From the NCBI GenBank assembly GCA_018399015.1, contig CP073761.1, positions 1-64,000 of the forward strand: a stretch of DNA of 64,000 nucleotides, read 5' to 3'. The notes under the pieces are model-generated. The model was not told the DNA's origin and did no database searches. It was given only the letters and a program-made list of their open reading frames with translations. Each line of letters begins with the position of its first letter. Position 1 is the first letter of the stretch. This DNA comes from Cyanobium sp. M30B3. GTDB lineage: Bacteria; Cyanobacteriota; Cyanobacteriia; PCC-6307; Cyanobiaceae. Positions 1 through 9,076 of the stretch are shown piece by piece. The position numbers were made by a program, and so were the translations under genes.

Positions 1-1077
1 GGCCGCATGGTGCCCTTCGCCGGCTGGGAGATGGCCGTGCAGTACAGCGGCCTGGTGGCTGAGCACGAGGCGGTGCGCAGCCACTGCGGGGTGTTCGACA
101 TCTCCCACATGGGGGTGCTGGAGCTGCGCGGCGACGGCGTGAAAGATTTCCTCCAGGCACTCGTGCCGAGCGATCTGTTCCGGATCGGCCCGGGCGAGGC
201 CTGCTACACGGTGCTGCTCAACGATGCCGGCGGCATCCGCGACGACCTGATCGTCTACGACCGTGGCCGGGTCGTGGCGGATGGGGGCGAGAGCGACGAG
301 CTGCTGGTGGTGATCAACGCCGCCTGCGCCGAGGCCGACACCGCCTGGTTGCGCCAGAACCTGGAGCCCAGGGGTGTCGCCATCCGCGACATCAAGGGCG
401 ACGGTGTGCTGCTGGCCCTGCAGGGGCCCGACGCCCCGCGACGGCTGGAGGGCCTGGCGGGGGTGGATCTGGCAGGCCTGCCCCGCTTCGGCCACCGGGA
501 GCTCACCCTTGCCCACGCCGAGGGCGCCGCAGCGGGGGCCCGGGTGTTCGTGGGCCGCACCGGCTACACCGGCGAAGACGGCTTTGAACTGCTGCTGGAC
601 AAGGAGGCGGGCCTGGCCCTGTGGCGCCAGCTGCTGGCGGCGGGCGTCACCCCCTGCGGCCTCGGTGCCCGCGACACCCTGCGCCTGGAGGCCGCCATGC
701 ACCTCTACGGGCAGGACATGGATGCCGGCACCTCGCCCCTGGAAGTGGGCCTGGCCTGGCTCGTGCATCTCGAAATGCCTAAACCGTTCATCGGCCGCGG
801 GGTGCTGGAGCGCCAGAGCGCCGAGGGGGTGAAGCGCCGGCTGGTGGGGCTGGAGCTGCAGGGCCGGGCGATCGCGCGCCACGGCTACCCGGTGCTGCAC
901 AACGGCGCGGTGGTGGGTGAGGTGACCAGTGGCAGCTGGGCCCCCAGCCTGGGCAAGGCGATCGCCCTGGCGCTGGTGCCTAGCGAACTGGCCCGGCTGG
1001 GCAGTGAGCTGGTGGTGGAGATCCGCGGCAGAACCGAGCCGGCCACCGTGGTGAAGCGCCCCTTCTACCGCCGCTGA
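1..1077 (+). CDS. gcvT: Glycine cleavage system T protein (aminomethyltransferase), 5' end outside window
   Basis: Tetrahydrofolate-dependent aminomethyltransferase of the glycine cleavage complex, which takes the aminomethyl group from lipoylated H protein, releases ammonia and forms methylene-THF. The frame is open from the window edge. The first in-window ATG (7) lies inside the conserved [12 protein letters not shown] block that normally follows about 15-25 residues, so the true start is probably upstream. Visible family blocks are [11 protein letters not shown], the ALQGP stretch, [34 protein letters not shown] and KRPFYRR near the C terminus. The stop codon lies inside a 21-base tandem repeat. 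aspS follows about 100 bases downstream on the same strand. Confidence 0.95.
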   Translation, partial: GRMVPFAGWEMAVQYSGLVAEHEAVRSHCGVFDISHMGVLELRGDGVKDFLQALVPSDLFRIGPGEACYTVLLNDAGGIRDDLIVYDRGRVVADGGESDELLVVINAACAEADTAWLRQNLEPRGVAIRDIKGDGVLLALQGPDAPRRLEGLAGVDLAGLPRFGHRELTLAHAEGAAAGARVFVGRTGYTGEDGFELLLDKEAGLALWRQLLAAGVTPCGLGARDTLRLEAAMHLYGQDMDAGTSPLEVGLAWLVHLEMPKPFIGRGVLERQSAEGVKRRLVGLELQGRAIARHGYPVLHNGAVVGEVTSGSWAPSLGKAIALALVPSELARLGSELVVEIRGRTEPATVVKRPFYRR

Positions 1078-1135
1078 CGCGGAACAGCCCGCCGCTGACG
1101 CGGAACAGCCCGTCGCTGACGCGGAACAGCCCGTC
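1072..1135. repeat. 21-base tandem repeat, three copies, over the gcvT stop codon
   Basis: Three near-identical 21-base units begin at 1072, 1093 and 1114. They differ only in the last base (C or T). The first unit contains the gcvT stop codon, so the last codon and stop are copied twice more downstream in the same frame. No hairpin is evident. This is the clearest example of a pattern that recurs at several gene ends in the window. Confidence 0.95.
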
Positions 1136-1175
1136 GGCCCGGGTGGGACAATCGCCCTTCCTCTCGGGATCTCAG

Positions 1176-2999
1176 ATGCGCAGCCACGGATGCGGCGACC
1201 TGCGCCAGGACGCCAGCGGCCCGGCCGTGCAACTGTGCGGCTGGGTGGATCGGCGCCGCGACCACGGCGGCGTGATCTTCATCGACCTGCGCGACCGCAG
1301 CGGCACGGTGCAGATCACGGTGGACCCCGACCTCGGCGCCGCGGCCTTCGCGGTGGCTGAGCACCTGCGCCACGAAACTGTGATCCAGGTGGCGGGCACG
1401 GTGCGCCAGCGCCCCGCCGCATCCATCAACGACAAGCTCGCCACCGGGCGCGTGGAGGTGCTGGCCAGCACCATCACGGTGCTCAACGCGGTGAAGGGCA
1501 ACCTGCCCTTCCCGGTGTCGGTGCACGACGAGGAGAACACCCGCGAGGAGCTGCGGCTGCGGCACCGCTATCTCGACCTGCGCCGCGAGCGCATGAACCG
1601 CAACCTGCGCCTGCGCCACCGGGCCGTGCAGGCGATGCGCCGCCACCTGGAGGACGCCGGCTTCATTGAAGTGGAAACGCCGGTGCTCACCCGCTCCACC
1701 CCCGAGGGCGCCCGCGACTACCTGGTGCCCAGCCGCGTGTGCGGCGGCGAGTGGTTCGCCCTGCCCCAGTCGCCCCAGCTGTTCAAGCAGCTGTTGATGG
1801 TGGGCGGTCTGGAGCGCTATTACCAGCTGGCCCGCTGCTTCCGCGACGAAGACCTCAGGGCCGACCGCCAGCCGGAATTCACCCAGCTGGACCTGGAGAT
1901 GAGCTTCATGGACCAGGAGCAGATCCTGGCGCTCAACGAGGGCCTGATCGCCGCCATCTGGAAGGCCGTGAAAGGCATCGAGCTGCCCCGGCCCTTCCCG
2001 CGCCTCACCTGGCACGAGGCGATGGCCCGCTACGGCACCGACCGGCCCGACACCCGCTACGGCCTGGAGCTCACCGATGTGTCCGACCTCGTCAAGACCA
2101 TGGGTTTCAAGGTGTTCAGTGGCGCCGTGGCGGCTGGCGGCAGCGTGAAGTGCATCGCCGTGCCCGGCGGCAACGACGCCATCTCCAACGTGCGCATCAA
2201 GCCCGGTGGCGATGTGTTCAGCGAGGCCCAGAAGGCCGGCGCCGGCGGCCTGGCCTTCATCCGCGTGCGCGAGGGCGGCGAGATCGACACGATCGGCGCC
2301 ATCAAGGACAACCTCTCCGCCGAGAAGAAGGCCGAACTGCTGGCGCGCAGCGGCGCCGAGCCCGGCACCCTGCTGCTGTTCGGCGCCGGCGACACCGCCA
2401 CGGTGAACAAGGCCCTCGATCGGGTGCGCCAGTTTCTGGCCCGTGAACTGGGCCTGGTGCAGCCCGACCGCGACAACGACAGCTGGAACTTCCTCTGGGT
2501 GGTGGATTTCCCGATGTTCGAGTTCAACAAAGACGAGAACCGCCTCGAGGCCCTGCACCACCCCTTCTGCGCGCCCAACAGCGCAGACCTCGGCGACGAT
2601 CCAGCCGCCTGGGCCACCACGTTGCCCACGGCCCGCGCCCAGGCCTACGACCTGGTGCTCAACGGCCTGGAGCTGGGAGGCGGCTCCCTGCGCATCCACG
2701 ATTCGGCCCTGCAGCGCCAGGTGCTGCAGACCATCGGCCTGCCGCTGGATGAAGCCGAGCGCCAGTTCGGCTTCCTGATGGAGGCCCTCGACATGGGCGC
2801 CCCGCCCCACGGCGGCCTGGCCTACGGCGTGGACCGGATCGTGATGCTGCTGGCCGGCGAAGAGTCGATCCGCGACACGATCGCCTTCCCAAAAACCCAG
2901 CAGGCCCGCTGTCTGATGACCCAGGCCCCCGCCGATGTGAGCAATCGCCAGCTGGAGGAGCTGCACGTGGCCAGCACCTGGGTGGAGGAGGAGAGCTGA
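1176..2999 (+). CDS. aspS: Aspartyl-tRNA synthetase
   Basis: Class II aminoacyl-tRNA synthetase charging tRNA-Asp in the cytoplasm. The ATG at 1176 gives about 607 residues starting MRSHGCGDL, which fits cyanobacterial AspS. An in-frame GTG at 1143 would add only 11 atypical residues. The N-terminal OB-fold anticodon-binding domain includes [20 protein letters not shown]. Class II motif 2 appears around [20 protein letters not shown], a bacterial GAD-type insertion lies in the middle, and motif 3 is [15 protein letters not shown] near the C terminus. The stop is three bases before the next gene, suggesting cotranscription. Confidence 0.97.
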   Translation: MRSHGCGDLRQDASGPAVQLCGWVDRRRDHGGVIFIDLRDRSGTVQITVDPDLGAAAFAVAEHLRHETVIQVAGTVRQRPAASINDKLATGRVEVLASTITVLNAVKGNLPFPVSVHDEENTREELRLRHRYLDLRRERMNRNLRLRHRAVQAMRRHLEDAGFIEVETPVLTRSTPEGARDYLVPSRVCGGEWFALPQSPQLFKQLLMVGGLERYYQLARCFRDEDLRADRQPEFTQLDLEMSFMDQEQILALNEGLIAAIWKAVKGIELPRPFPRLTWHEAMARYGTDRPDTRYGLELTDVSDLVKTMGFKVFSGAVAAGGSVKCIAVPGGNDAISNVRIKPGGDVFSEAQKAGAGGLAFIRVREGGEIDTIGAIKDNLSAEKKAELLARSGAEPGTLLLFGAGDTATVNKALDRVRQFLARELGLVQPDRDNDSWNFLWVVDFPMFEFNKDENRLEALHHPFCAPNSADLGDDPAAWATTLPTARAQAYDLVLNGLELGGGSLRIHDSALQRQVLQTIGLPLDEAERQFGFLMEALDMGAPPHGGLAYGVDRIVMLLAGEESIRDTIAFPKTQQARCLMTQAPADVSNRQLEELHVASTWVEEES

Positions 3000-3002
3000 C
3001 CG

Positions 3003-4121
3003 GTGCGAGGCCGACGTGGGCTGGCTCTCCTCTCCCTGGGCCTGCTTTCGCTCTGCGCAGCGAGCGCTCCGCTCAGGGCTGTCGAAGCCCAGCCCTTGCG
3101 GGTGGGCGTGGTGCAGCACGCCATGCCCTGCTCCGACCTGACCAACGGGCAACCCACAGGATCGGCGGTGGACCTGTGGTCGGCCATTGCCCAGCAGCAG
3201 GGCTGGCGCTACAGCCTTCAACCCATTGCCACGCCGAACGCAGCCATTGAGGCCGCCGCCGCAGGCCAGCTGGACATTGCGATCTGCTGTCTGAACATCA
3301 TTGCCGAGCGCCTGGAGAAGGCAGACTTTTCAGTGCCCTATCAGGAGGACAGCCTCGCCTTTCTCTCCCGCAAGACCAACGAAGGCATCCTGCCCCTGCT
3401 GAGGAGAATCGGCAAGGAACAGATTCTGCGCGACTCGATCCTGCTGCTGTTTGCGATCACCGTGATCGCCGCGATCCCCCTCTGGCTGATCAGCAATGGC
3501 TTCAATCATAAGGATATCGACAGCGGCCGCAGGCGCAACACCTTCTTCAAGGGCTGGATGATGCTGGTGATGGGCACAGGCATCTACAAGATGGGGCCCG
3601 ATCCACCCACAATTGCGATCATCACGCTGGTCAACATCTGCAGGCTTGTCGTCACGTCTGTGTTTGTGGGCACCACCGCAACCGTGGTTTTCAAGACCAA
3701 TACCCCCAGTGACATCTCTCAACAGGACAGCCTGATTGCCGCTTTGCGTGATGGCATCGGCGTGGATTCAGGAACCATCAGTGAACTCTGGCTCACCGAC
3801 CAGGTACGCAAGCTCGATCGACCCGACCTGCTGACGAAGATCCGGCCGATCAGTGGCGACAAAGCTCTGATCGAATCCCTGGAACGGGGAACGGTGGGCA
3901 ACATCATGGCCGATTCGGGACGGGTGCAGACCCTCAGCAGAAAGCTGCAGAACCCGGATCAGTTTCAGATCTCAGCCAAGACCTATAACCAGACCCCTCA
4001 GAGCTTCGTTTTTGGGGCCACGCTGAACAAAGCCAAACGCGATCAGATCAACAAGCAGATCTCCCGTATGCGTTTCGAGGGCATCATTGAAACCATCATC
4101 AAACGCTGGGAAACCTCCTGA
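3003..4121 (+). CDS. Putative ligand-gated ion channel, prokaryotic glutamate receptor (GluR0-like) type
   Basis: 372 residues from a GTG three bases after aspS. The order matches GluR0: a signal peptide (about 1-29), first lobe of a family 3 solute-binding domain (S1, about 30-130) ending RLEKADFSVPYQED, a first membrane helix (about 140-160), a pore-loop-like segment, a second helix (about 200-225), then the second binding lobe (S2). The Arg before DFSxPY matches the amino-acid-binding Arg of this fold. The pore segment reads GTGIYKMGPDPP, not the TVGYGD filter of GluR0, so ion selectivity cannot be assigned. Amino-acid ligand binding is inferred. The stop codon lies in a tandem repeat. Confidence 0.8.
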   Translation: MRGRRGLALLSLGLLSLCAASAPLRAVEAQPLRVGVVQHAMPCSDLTNGQPTGSAVDLWSAIAQQQGWRYSLQPIATPNAAIEAAAAGQLDIAICCLNIIAERLEKADFSVPYQEDSLAFLSRKTNEGILPLLRRIGKEQILRDSILLLFAITVIAAIPLWLISNGFNHKDIDSGRRRNTFFKGWMMLVMGTGIYKMGPDPPTIAIITLVNICRLVVTSVFVGTTATVVFKTNTPSDISQQDSLIAALRDGIGVDSGTISELWLTDQVRKLDRPDLLTKIRPISGDKALIESLERGTVGNIMADSGRVQTLSRKLQNPDQFQISAKTYNQTPQSFVFGATLNKAKRDQINKQISRMRFEGIIETIIKRWETS

Positions 4122-4172
4122 TCCCCGCACCCCCTCCTGATCCCCGCACCCCCTCCTGATCCCCGCACCCGT
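4116..4172. repeat. 19-base tandem repeat, three copies, over the channel gene stop codon
   Basis: Units begin at 4116, 4135 and 4154, each opening TCCTGATCCCCGCAC. The TGA of the first unit is the stop of the channel gene. The third copy degenerates in its last two bases, where it runs into the possible GTG start of the sigma factor gene (4171). The period is not a multiple of three, so the copied TGA codons fall in different frames. Confidence 0.95.
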
Positions 4173-5271
4173 GGTTTCGCCAAGGAAATCCAGGGGTGGG
4201 CCTCAGCCGCTGCAGGACAACCAGAAACCGAAGGAAACAGGACAGAAATCGCCTGTCACCTGTCTGCACTGGCAAAGCTGGAGATACCCGGCTGGCCGTT
4301 GTTTGCCCAGAGCTCCCTCCACCACCGACCTGGTGCGCCTCTACCTCCAGGACATCGGCCGGGTGAACCTGCTGAGCCAGGAGGAGGAACTCACCCTGGC
4401 GCGGCTGGTGCAGGAGCGGGAACGGCTGCTGAAACTTCAGCCGCCGGAAAGCGGCGATCCGGAGGCGACGCAGGCGGCATGGGCGGAGCGGTCCGGCCTC
4501 AGCCCCACCCAGCTGCGGCAGGCGCTGCACCGGGGCAAGCGAGCGCGGGAGCGGATGATCCAGGCCAATCTGAGGCTGGTGGTGGCCGTCGCCAAGAAAT
4601 ACCAACGCCGCGGCCTGGAACTGCTGGATCTGGTGCAGGAGGGCAGCCTGGGACTGGAGCGGGCGGTGGAGCGCTTCGACCCCACCCGGGGGTTCCGCTT
4701 CAGCACCTATGCCTACTGGTGGATCCGCCAGGGCATCACCCGCGCCCTGGCCAGCCAGAGCCGCACCATCCGCCTGCCGGTGCACATCACCGAAAAGCTC
4801 AACCGGCTCAAGCGGACCCAGCGGGAGCTGGCCATGCGGCTGGGGCGTCTTCCCACCCTGGCCGAACTGGCAGGCGAACTCGACCTGAGTGAACAGGCCG
4901 TGCGCCAGATCCTGATCCAGGTGCCGCGCCCCGTCTCCCTGGAAGGCCGGGTGGGACGCGACCAGGACAGCGAGCTGGGGGACCTGCTGCAGGACGAGCA
5001 CGCCACGCCGGAGCAGGTGCTCACCCGCGAGCAGCTGCACGACGACCTGGAGAGCCTGCTGGCCGAGCTGAACGGGCGGGAAGCCCAGGTGATCCGCGAG
5101 CGCTTTGGCCTCGACGACAACACCCCTCGCACCCTGAGCGAGATCGGCGAAGGCATGGATCTGTCGCGGGAGCGAGTGCGGCAGATCGAATCGCGGGCCC
5201 TGCTGAAGCTGCGCCAACCCCAGAACCGCTGCCGCGTGCGCGACTACCTGGGCAGCCTGGATGAGCGCTGA
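4171..5271 (+). CDS. Group 2 RpoD-like sigma-70 factor
   Basis: Alternative primary-like sigma factor directing RNA polymerase to promoters. Region 1.2 begins about TDLVRLYLQDIGRV. Region 2 includes NLRLVVAVAKKYQRRGLELLDLVQEG and the melting motif FSTYAYWWIRQGI. Region 4 carries the helix-turn-helix LSEIGEGMDLSRERVRQIES. The long acidic region 1.1 of housekeeping sigma is missing, so it is group 2. The start is uncertain. GTG 4171 gives 366 residues with an N terminus of low family likeness that overlaps the end of the preceding repeat. A TTG just before the PRAPSTTDLV segment is another option. The exact Sig subgroup cannot be told from sequence alone. Confidence 0.92.
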   Translation: MVSPRKSRGGPQPLQDNQKPKETGQKSPVTCLHWQSWRYPAGRCLPRAPSTTDLVRLYLQDIGRVNLLSQEEELTLARLVQERERLLKLQPPESGDPEATQAAWAERSGLSPTQLRQALHRGKRARERMIQANLRLVVAVAKKYQRRGLELLDLVQEGSLGLERAVERFDPTRGFRFSTYAYWWIRQGITRALASQSRTIRLPVHITEKLNRLKRTQRELAMRLGRLPTLAELAGELDLSEQAVRQILIQVPRPVSLEGRVGRDQDSELGDLLQDEHATPEQVLTREQLHDDLESLLAELNGREAQVIRERFGLDDNTPRTLSEIGEGMDLSRERVRQIESRALLKLRQPQNRCRVRDYLGSLDER

Positions 5272-5347
5272 AGCGGGCGGCCTGCAAGGCGCCTACCCCA
5301 GCCAAAAACAACGATCTCCAACAGCAGCGCGGACCGCGCCCCCTGCA

Positions 5348-5378
5348 GGACTAAAACGGAATTAGTCCGCTTTAGTCC
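5348..5378. promoter_or_regulatory. Operator-like inverted repeat directly before the dps start
   Basis: GGACTAAA (5348-5355) is the exact reverse complement of TTTAGTCC (5371-5378), which ends one base before the dps ATG (5380). A third copy, TTAGTCC, lies between them at 5362-5368. The element occupies the place of a ribosome binding site, and no clear Shine-Dalgarno sequence is seen. It could bind a repressor (a Fur/PerR-type regulator is one guess, from the neighbouring gene) or fold in the mRNA to limit translation. Confidence 0.55.
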
Positions 5379-5379
5379 C

Positions 5380-5910
5380 ATGGCTGCCAAAGCCACAGCC
5401 AGCGCCACCGCCAGCGCCACCGCCGCCCCGCCGGCCGCCCCGCCGATTGACATCGGCATCCCCTCAGAACAGCGGGCCGCCATCGCCGAAGGCCTGGGTC
5501 GCGTGCTGGCCGACAGCACCGTGCTCTATGCCAAGACCCACGGCTTCCACTGGAACGTGACCGGGCCGATGTTCAACACGCTGCACCTGATGTTCATGGA
5601 GCAGTACACCGAGCTCTGGACCGCCCTCGACGAGATCGCCGAACGCATCCGCGCCCTGGGCCACATCGCCCCCTTCGGCGGCGCCACCTACAGCGGTCTC
5701 TGCTCCATCCCCGAAAGCGAGGGCGTGCCCGCCGCCCTGGCCATGGTGCGCGAACTGGTGGAGGGCCATGAGGCCGTGGCCCGCACCATCCGCAGCGTGT
5801 TCGCCGTGGCCGATGCAGCCGGCGACCAGCCCACCGCCGACCTGCTCACCCAGCGGCTGCAGATCCACGAGAAGACCGCCTGGATGCTGCGCAGCTTGCT
5901 GGAGGGCTGA
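5380..5910 (+). CDS. dps: Dps-family ferritin-like protein (DNA protection in starvation/oxidative stress)
   Basis: Dps proteins form 12-subunit shells that oxidise and store iron using peroxide; some bind DNA. The diagnostic blocks are [45 protein letters not shown] and the C-terminal [13 protein letters not shown]. The His in HWNVTG and the acidic residues of the next helix match the inter-subunit ferroxidase site. The first 27 or so residues are a low-complexity Ala/Thr/Ser/Pro tail built from short repeated codon blocks ([15 protein letters not shown]), which may be a flexible tail. The ATG at 5380 directly follows an operator-like inverted repeat. Confidence 0.95.
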   Translation: MAAKATASATASATAAPPAAPPIDIGIPSEQRAAIAEGLGRVLADSTVLYAKTHGFHWNVTGPMFNTLHLMFMEQYTELWTALDEIAERIRALGHIAPFGGATYSGLCSIPESEGVPAALAMVRELVEGHEAVARTIRSVFAVADAAGDQPTADLLTQRLQIHEKTAWMLRSLLEG

Positions 5911-5917
5911 GCTGCTG

Positions 5918-6121
5918 CCGTTGGCGGCTGGCTCTGGCGTCGGCCGGGCGAAGCCGCTGCGCGGCTAACGCCGGCCTCTCACCAGAGCCAGCCGCCAACG
6001 GGGCCAGGGGCTCAGGCAAGTGCGGGGGGTTGCCTGCACGCCTGCCCCCCGCCCTGGCGCGGCTGCGGCCGGCCGGCATTGCCCGCAACGCGGGCGTGGC
6101 CGGCCGACCGCAGCCGCGCCA
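5918..6121. repeat. Three consecutive hairpins between dps and pyrG
   Basis: Hairpin 1 has perfect 20-base arms, 5918-5937 and 5982-6001, with smaller nested stems in its 44-base loop. Hairpin 2 pairs GCGGGGGG (6022-6029) with CCCCCCGC (6045-6052). Hairpin 3 pairs 6055-6068 with 6108-6121 (14 bases), then 6070-6076 with 6100-6106, then 6081-6085 with 6091-6095, giving about 26 paired bases. There is no T-run typical of an intrinsic terminator. The set could be an extragenic palindromic repeat element, a decayed miniature mobile element, or a strong mRNA 3' end structure for dps. Confidence 0.85.
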
Positions 6122-6148
6122 AGGGCCTGGGGCCACTCGGTACATTGA

Positions 6149-7774
<1,626 letters not shown>

Positions 7775-7806
7775 GCGCCCGCGCCTGCTGTCCTGACAAC
7801 CACCGC

Positions 7807-7895
7807 CCGCACGCTTAAGCTCCGCACGCTTAACCAACCAGCTCCGCATCAGCTCCGTTTGGGCATCAGATGCTCCTGAGCATCAGATCCGCTTG
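7807..7895. repeat. Two short tandem repeats in the pyrG/hlyD convergent gap, one over the hlyD stop
   Basis: CCGCACGCTTAA occurs at 7807-7818 and again at 7822-7833 (period 15). A second, looser set has GCATCAG at 7846, 7863 and 7880 (period 17) in similar flanks. The last copy contains the hlyD stop codon (TCA on this strand at 7883-7885). This resembles the stop-overlapping repeats seen at other gene ends. Confidence 0.75.
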
Positions 7896-9076
7896 AGCGA
7901 ATCGGTCTTGCTCTTGAACTCGCCCAGCAGCAACTGCAGGTAGGTGACCTTGCGCAGCTTGATGTTGGCCGTCAGCGACATGCCCACCTGGAGGGGCAGG
8001 ATCTGGCCACCCTTGAGGCGGAACTGCTGGGAATTCAACGCAACCCTGGCGGGAAAGCGATAGGTGGGATGGCGCTCATCGGGTGGCAGGGCATCGGAGC
8101 CGATCGACTCCAGTGTGCCTTCGAGAACACCGAAATCGGTGGCGGGGAAGGAGTCGATGCTGATCTCCACAGGCTTGCCCACCTGTACAAAGCCGATGTC
8201 GCTGCTTTCAATCTCCACCCGGGCCTGCAGATCACGGAACGGCACGATCTTCATCACCGGCTCACTGCCCTGGGCCACAAAACCGGGGCCGGTGGGTTTG
8301 AGATCAAACACCAGGCCATCCACCGGTGAGCGCACATCCTGGTAGCGGATGTTGATGCTCAGTTCGGTGAGTTTGCTGCGCAGATCAGCCAGCTCACCAT
8401 CGAGCTGGGCCTTGGACTGGCGCAGGATGGCCTCCTGCCGCTTGCGATCCTGGGCCAGCTTTTCCAGCTCCCCCCTCACCTCCTGCACCTTGTTGCGCTG
8501 CTGCAGATACTGCAGCTCCTGCACGGCGCCTTCCTTCTGCAGTTGTTCGAGGCGATCCAGGATGTTCAGCTCCAGTTCGAGGTTGCGCCGGAGAGTCCTC
8601 TGTTCGGTGTCGTTGAGATTGAAATAGCGCTGCATCTCCAGCTGCTTGAGTTGCAGCTGCTCCTCCTTGGAGCGGATCGTATCGAGCGTGGCCTTGCGGC
8701 GATCGAGGGTGGCCTCGTTATCGAGCCGCAGCAACACCTCGCCCTGGCTCACCCGCTGGCCTTCCTTCACCAGCATCTCCTCCAGCACTCCGCCAACGGG
8801 CATCTGCACCGTCTTGACATCGCCGATCGGCTGCAGCTTGCCGGGGGCCACCACCACCTCATCGGTGCGGGCCAGCGCCAGCCAGGCCACGCCAGCCGCT
8901 GCGGTACCCACCAGCACCCAGGTGATCGTGCGGGCCAGAACGCGGGACTGCTGCAACGCCATCCCCCCCTGGCTGCTGGTGACCCGGCGCTCGATCGCGT
9001 TCTGGGCAGCGCGGAGCAGGGAACTGGAGGAGGGGCCCTTGGCCTTCGGGCCGGGGGGGGGAGTGATCCTGGTCAT
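7883..9076 (-). CDS. HlyD-family membrane fusion protein (type I secretion adaptor)
   Basis: Periplasmic adaptor linking an inner-membrane ABC exporter to a TolC-like outer membrane channel. The 397 residues have a Pro/Lys/Ser-rich cytosolic start, one membrane helix (about 50-70, ITWVLVGTAAAGVAWLALA) and a first half of the lipoyl/barrel-sandwich domain. A long coiled coil (about 125-230, rich in Leu/Glu/Gln/Lys) follows, then the second half with DVRSPVDGLVFDLKPTGPG, and a beta-barrel region. Its ATG overlaps the stop of the ABC transporter gene (TGATG), so the two are translationally coupled. No TolC gene or obvious exported substrate is in the window. Confidence 0.92.
   Translation of the reverse strand: MTRITPPPGPKAKGPSSSSLLRAAQNAIERRVTSSQGGMALQQSRVLARTITWVLVGTAAAGVAWLALARTDEVVVAPGKLQPIGDVKTVQMPVGGVLEEMLVKEGQRVSQGEVLLRLDNEATLDRRKATLDTIRSKEEQLQLKQLEMQRYFNLNDTEQRTLRRNLELELNILDRLEQLQKEGAVQELQYLQQRNKVQEVRGELEKLAQDRKRQEAILRQSKAQLDGELADLRSKLTELSINIRYQDVRSPVDGLVFDLKPTGPGFVAQGSEPVMKIVPFRDLQARVEIESSDIGFVQVGKPVEISIDSFPATDFGVLEGTLESIGSDALPPDERHPTYRFPARVALNSQQFRLKGGQILPLQVGMSLTANIKLRKVTYLQLLLGEFKSKTDSLKRI

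Noticed and set aside
1072-1135. Repeat at the gcvT end as a CRISPR array or transcription terminator
   Set aside because: There are no spacers, the unit is 21 bases in direct tandem, and no stem-loop with T-run can form.
3003-3110. Channel protein as an ordinary ABC solute-binding protein
   Set aside because: Two membrane helices and a pore-like segment interrupt the binding fold, which does not occur in transport receptors.
1065-3221. Long minus-strand open frame across aspS
   Set aside because: It is rich in Ala/Gly/His/Gln/Val and shows no domain. It is the antisense shadow of the clearly recognised aspS in very GC-rich DNA.
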